A stretch of DNA of 64,000 bases, from contig NZ_JBBORC010000001.1 in assembly GCF_038004425.1 (NCBI RefSeq), forward strand, positions 2,953,001 to 3,017,000, read 5' to 3'. The position numbers were made by a program, and so were the translations under genes. Below, in pieces: positions 60,910 to 64,000 of the stretch (the first letter of the stretch is position 1; each line of letters starts with the position of its first letter). The notes under the pieces are model-generated. The model was not told the DNA's origin, searched no databases, and worked only from the letters and a program-made list of their open reading frames with translations. Source of the stretch: Solibacillus sp. FSL W7-1464. Its GTDB lineage: Bacteria; Bacillota; Bacilli; Bacillales_A; Planococcaceae.

Positions 60910-62556
60910 TTAATTGCTCACTATTTGTTCATTCACCTCATAATGCGCAGCGAATAATTTTTCAATCGTCAATTGCAGTAGATCCACTAATGTTCCAAAT
61001 GCAAAATCCGCGTCAAGCCGCTCTGTCCATTTATGCGGGTCTCTTCCAACCGGACCGATGTTCAGCACCGGTACAGTCAGCTCTTTCATATCCCCGATCG
61101 GCAGCGAGTAGCCTTTATCCCAAACCGGCATATTGTTTATTAGCGACTCAATCGAACTGTTTTCATAGTTCAACCCTACATAGCTTAAATCCGATATTCC
61201 GGCAAAGTAGTTTTGAATAGTAAACTCCATATTAAAAGTTTCATGCGTGTATTGCTTCAACTCATTTACAAGATTGCTGATGAGTCCATTTTTCCCTGAA
61301 CTGATTGCAGGATAAAATGGCGGCGCAAAGAAGATAACAATCATCGGTGCCAGTTCATTACATAACGCAGCTAGTTGATCAACGAGGTCAATCGTTCGTT
61401 CCCGATCGTCTTTTTCGCTGTCACGATTTGATAGGAGTTCTTCAACTTTCTCTTCACCGTATTTCTCCAGCGCATATTCGTAAATTTCCTCATACTTCAT
61501 GACCTTCACTTTTAATTGCTGCGGTGTAAATTCCGTATGCTGTGAATACTTCGTAGCTTTGTTCATATAGGACTGTTCGATTTCATTTGCCGCTTTGATC
61601 GCTTTTTGCTGGAGCAATGAAACAACGTCTGTCATGCTTCTTTCAAATAACAATAAATTAAATAGTGTCACAGCCCGATGTGAAATTTGTGTGGAATACT
61701 CCGTTTTCAAGTCGCGATAAATTAAATTCGTTGGTGGCGGCGTCATTTCTTCGCCCACTTTTTCACAAAAATCCGTATTTAATTCCATTTCAGCTGTCAG
61801 CACCGACGCCATATAATTTGCATTCAGTCCTCCGAACGGTTCCCCGACATGGGTTTCCTTCCCGTAGCATAAAAAGCCCGGCAATGCTTTTCCGATAGAT
61901 CCGGTATAGAAGTAATTATTTTTATCGCCAGGAAAATTACTGAACATCGGCTCTGAATTTAATATTGTTGTATATTCAAGATTATGCTCTTCCGAAAGTT
62001 GCACAAGTTTTGGAACTGCTGCCCGCATTCCTTCAGAGTTTACTTCCTCATCCGGAACGGTCAATAAAAGAATGTTGCCGTCATATTCTCCGTATGTCGC
62101 CTGCTCTACAATGGACATATGCAAGGCAAGCCCGCACTTCATATCCATCGTGCCTCTGCCGAATAGCCAGTTTCCATTGTCTAGATCAACTCGTACTGCT
62201 TCAGGCAATTCATCTTTTATCAAGTAAAATTGTTCCGTCAGCTTCTCGGGCTCAAAAGCATATTGTTTCCATTTTCCGTAGTCCTGTACATCCACTACAT
62301 CAAAGTGACTAATTAATACGACTGTTTTTTTAGTATCCGGAGATTTTTTGACCAATGCGCTAATGAAACTGCGCCCATCACTCAAGTATGTTCGATTTAA
62401 ATGGCCAGGGTTTTCTTTGAAATACGCCAGCTCCGACAGTTTATTCACTACAATATCAGGGAAATCCTTTTCTGCCTGTGAACCTGAAACACTTTTTACT
62501 TGTACAAGTTCACATAATAATTGCCTTAACTGCTCTTTGCTCTTCCATTTAAACAC
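60910..62556 (-). CDS. rocB: RocB-like M20-family peptidase
   Basis: A 548-aa member of the M20 metallopeptidase family, RocB branch (arginine utilisation). Zinc-ligand motifs: VVLISHFDVVDVQDYG (His, Asp) and GRGTMDMKCGLALHMS (Asp), then TVPDEEVNSEGMR with the catalytic Glu pair. The length fits RocB (about 550-570 aa) and not the ~380 aa of common M20 enzymes. Its exact reaction in arginine catabolism is not settled. It stands alone here, with no rocD, rocF or RocR-type regulator nearby. Confidence 0.85.
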   Translation of the reverse strand: MFKWKSKEQLRQLLCELVQVKSVSGSQAEKDFPDIVVNKLSELAYFKENPGHLNRTYLSDGRSFISALVKKSPDTKKTVVLISHFDVVDVQDYGKWKQYAFEPEKLTEQFYLIKDELPEAVRVDLDNGNWLFGRGTMDMKCGLALHMSIVEQATYGEYDGNILLLTVPDEEVNSEGMRAAVPKLVQLSEEHNLEYTTILNSEPMFSNFPGDKNNYFYTGSIGKALPGFLCYGKETHVGEPFGGLNANYMASVLTAEMELNTDFCEKVGEEMTPPPTNLIYRDLKTEYSTQISHRAVTLFNLLLFERSMTDVVSLLQQKAIKAANEIEQSYMNKATKYSQHTEFTPQQLKVKVMKYEEIYEYALEKYGEEKVEELLSNRDSEKDDRERTIDLVDQLAALCNELAPMIVIFFAPPFYPAISSGKNGLISNLVNELKQYTHETFNMEFTIQNYFAGISDLSYVGLNYENSSIESLINNMPVWDKGYSLPIGDMKELTVPVLNIGPVGRDPHKWTERLDADFAFGTLVDLLQLTIEKLFAAHYEVNEQIVSN

Positions 62557-62989
62557 AACATACCCTCTCCTTTGTCTCGTTCTAGCTGTCTCTCTATGTC
62601 GCCTATTTTCCTCAGTGTAAATAAATGTGAATATTCAGTCAATCATTTGTTTAAGACTATACTATTGAGAGTTGAAATTGGTGTTGGGTGTAAAGAAAAA
62701 GTTGAAGTTTGGCTTAAGCATTAAATACTCTCGGTAAACGAACATACCTCTATGAAGATAAAAAATCCCGCTAACATAAAAGATAGCGGGCTTTGTTATG
62801 TGCATCTAAGCTTATTTCTTTTCTTTACCCATTGAATGGAATAATTGAATTGAAGATAATACATTAATTTATAACGGTTTGTCGGAATATCTTAAAAATT
62901 TCCCGCACATGCCTCGATTAAGCGTCTTTCTATTATATACTCCAAAAATCTGTTGGTAGCCAAATTCATTGAGTTTTAAGTCTTTTCAA
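62557..62989. other. intergenic region holding one terminator
   Basis: A 433-bp gap with the rocB upstream region and one hairpin at 62760-62790. No other gene, repeat or RNA element is apparent. Confidence 0.4.
62760..62790 (-). terminator. terminator, probably of the gene entering from the right
   Basis: CCCGCTA (62767-62773) pairs with TAGCGGG (62784-62790); the minus strand continues ATTTTTTATC. It lies about 200 bp past the stop of the partial gene. Confidence 0.75.
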
Positions 62990-64000
62990 TTACTTTTCTG
63001 ATTCATATACATCAGTTATGTGAATATAATATTTTTGTTTCATATTATTATTGATAAGTTTTCCTTCATATAATAATGTACCTTGTTCAATATCAAAAAT
63101 CTTAAGTACATAATCGTTATTCACTTCTGTCATGACGTAAAATTTTCCGTTTAGTGAAGTCGTGCTGTTAAATTCAGGAATTAATATTTTTACAGGATAT
63201 GGTTCAGTAATCGGTTCAAGCCATCTCTGCTGTCCGATATTATATCTGTAAATGACTATTTCCTCTTTTGTTGAATAGGCAATAACTAAATAATTATCAT
63301 CTACTTCAATACTTTGCAGGTTATGATCTAAACCTTCCGGTAACTGAATATCTGTTATTTCATTCGTTTCCGTATTTAATGCGCTGAACTGACGTGAAGT
63401 AACATCTTGTTCAGGACTTTTCAAATCAACAGAACTTATAGAATAGACATGGTATTTTTCATGACCTAAATTTGAATAAGAATTGTGGGAATCAATACTT
63501 CTTCTTGTCGTTTCGTCCATTGTTGCTTCTTCAAGTAAAGTTTCACTCAGCAGCTGCTGCTTTTTCAAATCAATAATCACATGATACATTTTTTCGCTTC
63601 CGTCATTATCAACTTGTTTTACAATAAGTTTAAGCTCATTATCAACAACCGTAATATCATTATAAAAAACCCAGTTATATCTATTTTTCAGCTGTGACTC
63701 GATTGCAAATGAAGTTCTCTCATCCTTCACTTTATCCAGTACATCAACTTCATAACTGTATGTGTCCCCTTCTTTTACCTTCCAGCCTTCTTCAGGATCC
63801 TTCATATAAATAAGCTTCGTATCGTCCTCAAAATAGTTATTTTCAATAAATGCTTTACCGCGCATAAAGCTTTTATGTTCATCTATGAGTCTTTGAAACA
63901 TTATCGGCACTGTACGGTTATGAATAGATTCAATTAATGTGGATTCATCTTTACTAATAAGAAGTGAATTGTAACCTAGCCTATATTCAACGCTTGTTTC
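62990..64000 (-). CDS. unknown protein, C-terminal part (start outside window)
   Basis: The frame stays open to base 64000, where it reads ETSVEYRLGYNSLLISKDES, so at least 336 residues are present and the start is outside; the apparent GTG at 63910 is not needed. The visible part is acidic and rich in beta-strand-like repeats (DDNYLVIAYSTKEEIVIYRYNIGQQRW, TSLNGKFYVMTEVNNDYVLKIFDIEQGTL), suggestive of a beta-propeller-like fold. No catalytic motif is recognised. Confidence 0.65.
   Translation of the reverse strand, partial: ETSVEYRLGYNSLLISKDESTLIESIHNRTVPIMFQRLIDEHKSFMRGKAFIENNYFEDDTKLIYMKDPEEGWKVKEGDTYSYEVDVLDKVKDERTSFAIESQLKNRYNWVFYNDITVVDNELKLIVKQVDNDGSEKMYHVIIDLKKQQLLSETLLEEATMDETTRRSIDSHNSYSNLGHEKYHVYSISSVDLKSPEQDVTSRQFSALNTETNEITDIQLPEGLDHNLQSIEVDDNYLVIAYSTKEEIVIYRYNIGQQRWLEPITEPYPVKILIPEFNSTTSLNGKFYVMTEVNNDYVLKIFDIEQGTLLYEGKLINNNMKQKYYIHITDVYESEK

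Overview
The window looks like a chromosomal segment of a low-GC, endospore-forming member of the Bacillales, most likely Planococcaceae (Solibacillus/Lysinibacillus-like). The evidence is the AT-rich intergenic DNA, Bacillus-type Shine-Dalgarno sites, a GerA-type germinant receptor operon, gltC divergent from gltBD, a SAM (S-box) riboswitch before metNPQ, and a block metNPQ-yusE-yusF-gcvH-yusI-fadE-fadA-fadN that matches the Bacillus subtilis yus region in gene order. The genus is an inference; no rRNA or tRNA gene is present to test it.

Layout. 1-0.8 kb: end of a LeuD-like swivel subunit and a nucleoside deaminase. 1-8 kb: glutamate synthase gltBD and its LysR regulator gltC. 8-11 kb: S-box-controlled methionine importer metNPQ. 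11-12.7 kb: thioredoxin-like YusE, Toprim YusF, gcvH and the Spx/ArsC-like YusI. 12.7-18.6 kb: beta-oxidation operon fadN-fadA-fadE with a perfect FadR-type operator. 18.8-21.1 kb: thioredoxin, MFS pump and SDR-like protein. 21.1-23.2 kb: ECF sigma factor with a probable anti-sigma partner, and a C39-like protein. 23.3-29.3 kb: ger operon (B-A-C order) whose A gene is split by a complete IS66-family element with an exact 8-bp target duplication. 29.3-39.9 kb: YpcP-type nuclease, lone hutH, UbiB-like kinase, OsmC-like protein, an ATP-grasp ligase that may be a peptidoglycan cross-bridge enzyme, DUF4003-like protein, SstT, a BASS transporter and two small genes. 40-45 kb: two CNNM/CorC paralogues sharing a leader motif, a lipoprotein, a collagen-like protein and two PPOX/FMN proteins. 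45-49 kb: ABC importer with a fused permease. 49-56 kb: GNAT, a membrane protein, a ferredoxin-NADP reductase-like enzyme and a Fur-box-controlled siderophore importer. 56-60 kb: MerR regulator with acyl-CoA ligase and AidB-like acyl-CoA dehydrogenase. 60-64 kb: acidic small protein, RocB-like peptidase and the C-terminal part of an unknown gene running off the end.

The most unusual structure is a dispersed repeat element of about 170-180 bp: nine copies of TATTAGAA at 19-21 bp spacing. It lies just beyond the terminators of both acyl-CoA dehydrogenase genes (12.74-12.92 kb and 60.05-60.23 kb), with a truncated third copy at 60.28-60.40 kb. The two full copies share the same order of spacings, the same variant fourth unit (TATTTGAA) and the same last unit, although most of the sequence between motifs has diverged.
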